From NCBI RefSeq assembly GCF_040712315.1, contig NC_134013.1:2763001-2827000 (forward strand): a DNA stretch of 64,000 nucleotides, given 5' to 3'. Every line of letters starts with the position of its first letter. The stretch's first letter is position 1. The DNA is from Castanea sativa. Lineage: Eukaryota > Streptophyta > Magnoliopsida > Fagales > Fagaceae. The translations under genes and the position numbers were made by a program. The notes under the pieces are model-generated. The model ran no database searches. It was not told the DNA's origin and saw nothing but the letters and a program-made list of their open reading frames with translations. Of this stretch, positions 57,882-64,000 are shown piece after piece.

Positions 57882-58693
57882 TATTATTCACTTTGTTTTT
57901 GTCATGTTCACACTTTTCTTCTTTATTTTTTTTCCCCTTCTTGTCCTGTATTAACATACCGAGCTACCAACGCTGCAACGCAATTAATTGGTGTTTTTTT
58001 TTTTTTTTCTTTCAAGCTGTATGATGCCCATTGATGTCTCAATTGTGCTTTCTACTGGAATTTTGCTTTTTAAATTTAAATCTGGGATTTTTCTTCTTTT
58101 TTACTGAATATATTATTTTAACCAGTTTAATTAATCACATTTATAATTTGTCAAATTATTTCAAATATGTTTTCTCAAAAATATACTTCAATAAAAAAAA
58201 TTGTTTCTTATAAATTATATAACATGGGTATAAGAGTAAATTCATACAAACTACACATTCTATCCTCTAATTTTTCTTCTCAATTAAACAAAAAAGTTTT
58301 ATATTTCTCAATTTTTTCACCTCTCCAACCAAACACAAATGAAGTAAACTAAAATATTTCTATCATTTCACTTTTTCTCTCTTACTTATAATCTATCCTC
58401 TTAGTTTTCCATCTTTCCAACCGAACGAAGCCTAAGGGTAAGTTTGATTTAGTTTTTTGTAACTGTATTTTTTTTTAAGTGGTGGTTTTAAAAACTGTGA
58501 TATACATTGCTTGTTTGTTTCTTTTTTCTTTAAGCAGAGTGTTTAGTAAAAACTTTTTATTTTTTTTGAAAAAGTAAAATGTTTGTCTAACTCTAGAAAA
58601 AATTGGGATTTAAGATGTAAATTACTAAAAAGGTCGTAATATATAAGGAGATTATGGTTTCTTTCGCACCTTTTTTTATCAGGTATTTCATAC

Positions 58694-58750
<57 letters not shown>

Positions 58751-59460
58751 CATAAAAAAAAAAGTTTCTTTACCCACGTATGACCCTTTTTTATATATGA
58801 AAAGACTGAAAATATCCTCTTTTAACATCTTTCTTTCTGCTTTACTCCACAATTTATCTTCTTTCTTCTTCTACATTTCTCTACATTCCTCCATGCACAC
58901 ACATCTTCAAGGAACCCACTCCTCTCAAATTTCTCATATAACCTCTTACCTACCAATTAAAAAGTATTAAGGGTTAATTTTTCTCAGTTTCACCCAAAAC
59001 CAACTCCACTCTCTCTATAACCTCAAAACCAAATTAAAATTGAAGTTGGATGGATACATGGAGCTACTCCTCGTCATCTTGACCCAACGGTGTTGGAAGA
59101 TTCAAATCGAGAAGATAGAGTGATACAAGTGATGGTCCAGAGGTTCTTGTCTATACCCATATTGTTACTATGATTTTCTCTATATGCATTTTCTATGTGT
59201 ATTTTGTGGTTATAGAGTAGAGCTAAATTTGGGAGTTCATGATAAAGCTAAGGATAATATAAAGATAAAAATAAAATTTTCTAACTATCATATTATTGTG
59301 TTCTCTGTTATTAGCAATTGCAGCTCAAAGGTTGCCACATCAAAACGCAGGTTTCCATGTTTCCAAATTCCAACCGTGCTTTTTAAATTTTTTACTAAAC
59401 ACAAATTTTCAATTTTGGGCTGAATAAGGCACTTTTTAGGCTCATAACGAGCACTTAAAC
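57882..59460. other. Right end of copy B and upstream region of the receptor kinase
   Basis: No gene seen. Copy B similarity ends at about 58640. A (TA)n microsatellite is at 58697-58748. The stretch 58800-59460 would contain the promoter and leader of the kinase gene, but no convincing core element was picked out. Confidence 0.45.
58697..58748. repeat. (TA)n microsatellite
   Basis: About 26 TA units, roughly 0.7 kb upstream of the kinase start codon. Confidence 0.9.
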
Positions 59461-63600
<4,140 letters not shown>

Positions 63601-63863
63601 TGCTTTGTGATTCGGGACGGGGTTACAACGAGCATATTTGTCTAGAAAAAATCCACTTAATGCAATTCATATAAATTATTAAAGTATGTGTCAAATATTA
63701 TATTATGAACTTCTTATGTATTGTTGTAACCTAAAATTAGAAGGATAATGTTGTTTAGAGAAAAACCTTTCAAATATCTCCTATATATTTTTATTTGATG
63801 TGAATTTTGAAATTCGAATCTTTGGAATGCAAATTATTATTACTAGCTTATAACTCCATGTAT

Positions 63864-64000
63864 AACAAAGATGAAAAACAAGTATGTGAGAGAGAGAAAT
63901 TGAGATGAGAAAAAATAGGAAGATAGATGTAGGTGAGAGAGAGGGAAACTAAGGGAAGAGAGAGAGAGAGAGAGAGAGAGGCATGGGTAAGAGAGATAAA
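63864..64000 (+). repeat. Dispersed purine-rich repeat (pair of 30513-30727), truncated by window end
   Basis: Same AACAAAGATGAAAAACAAGT start as in MADS intron 6, then a (GA)n tract at about 63956-63980. It begins about 260 bp after the kinase stop codon. Confidence 0.7.

Larger units (their letters stand above)
44689..58640 (+). repeat. Large segmental duplication, copy B
   Basis: Head-to-tail partner of 34896-44220, extending to about the AAAATTGGGATTTAAGATG block. It is longer because of the hAT element with its nested retrotransposon (44988-52533), a MITE (55173-55389), a roughly 1-kb stretch holding a 276-bp tandem repeat (from 55743) and a SINE (57701-57868). Confidence 0.85.

Overview
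This window looks like nuclear DNA of a eudicot plant, probably a woody species. It is AT-rich, its genes have plant-type introns, the gene families are plant ones (MIKC* MADS-box, cysteine-rich receptor kinase, APD-type RING ligase, CYP81 P450), and most of the space is layered transposable elements. The species cannot be fixed by reading alone. All gene models were spliced by hand, and no search or alignment program was run.

Three genes look intact when spliced: an APD-like membrane RING E3 ligase (minus strand, 13067-15254, 8 exons, 391 aa); a MIKC* MADS-box transcription factor of AGL66/AGL104 type (plus strand, 28134-36006, 11 exons, 332 aa); and a DUF26 cysteine-rich receptor-like kinase (plus strand, 59461-63600, 7 exons, 656 aa). 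A CYP81-type P450 (minus strand, 4701-7981) is dead: it carries a hAT insertion, a second insertion and at least two frameshifts.

Layout. 1-2153: 5' part of a minus-strand LTR retrotransposon (LTR, PBS, leader, gag) cut by the window edge. 2154-12200: P450 pseudogene between two diverged copies of one flank, with a SINE that was later split by a solo LTR. 13-15 kb: RING ligase. 15.5-17.8 kb: three-unit array joined to a terminal-inverted-repeat element. 19.4-20.3 kb: a TRIM-like mini LTR element. 22.9-24.4 kb: tandem duplication whose two copies each carry a different MITE. 24.6-27.4 kb: a putative Helitron holding an SMU1 exon fragment. 28-36 kb: MADS gene, with an internal tandem duplication and a solo LTR in its last intron. 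34.9-58.6 kb: a large head-to-tail segmental duplication. 59.5-63.6 kb: receptor kinase.

The large duplication (copy A about 34.9-44.2 kb, copy B about 44.7-58.6 kb) copied the terminal MADS exon. It also serves as a natural control: insertions present in one copy can be checked against the empty site in the other. Copy B carries a hAT element with a perfect 8-bp target duplication, and inside that element sits a 6.8-kb Tat/Retand-like LTR retrotransposon. That retrotransposon has gag and protease, lacks the rest of pol, and carries a decayed multi-exon antisense gene of the putative gypsy-type transposon (Transposase_28) family with its own TATA box. Additional antisense ORFs of this kind are known in Tat-lineage elements, so this is a notable copy rather than a proven new system.
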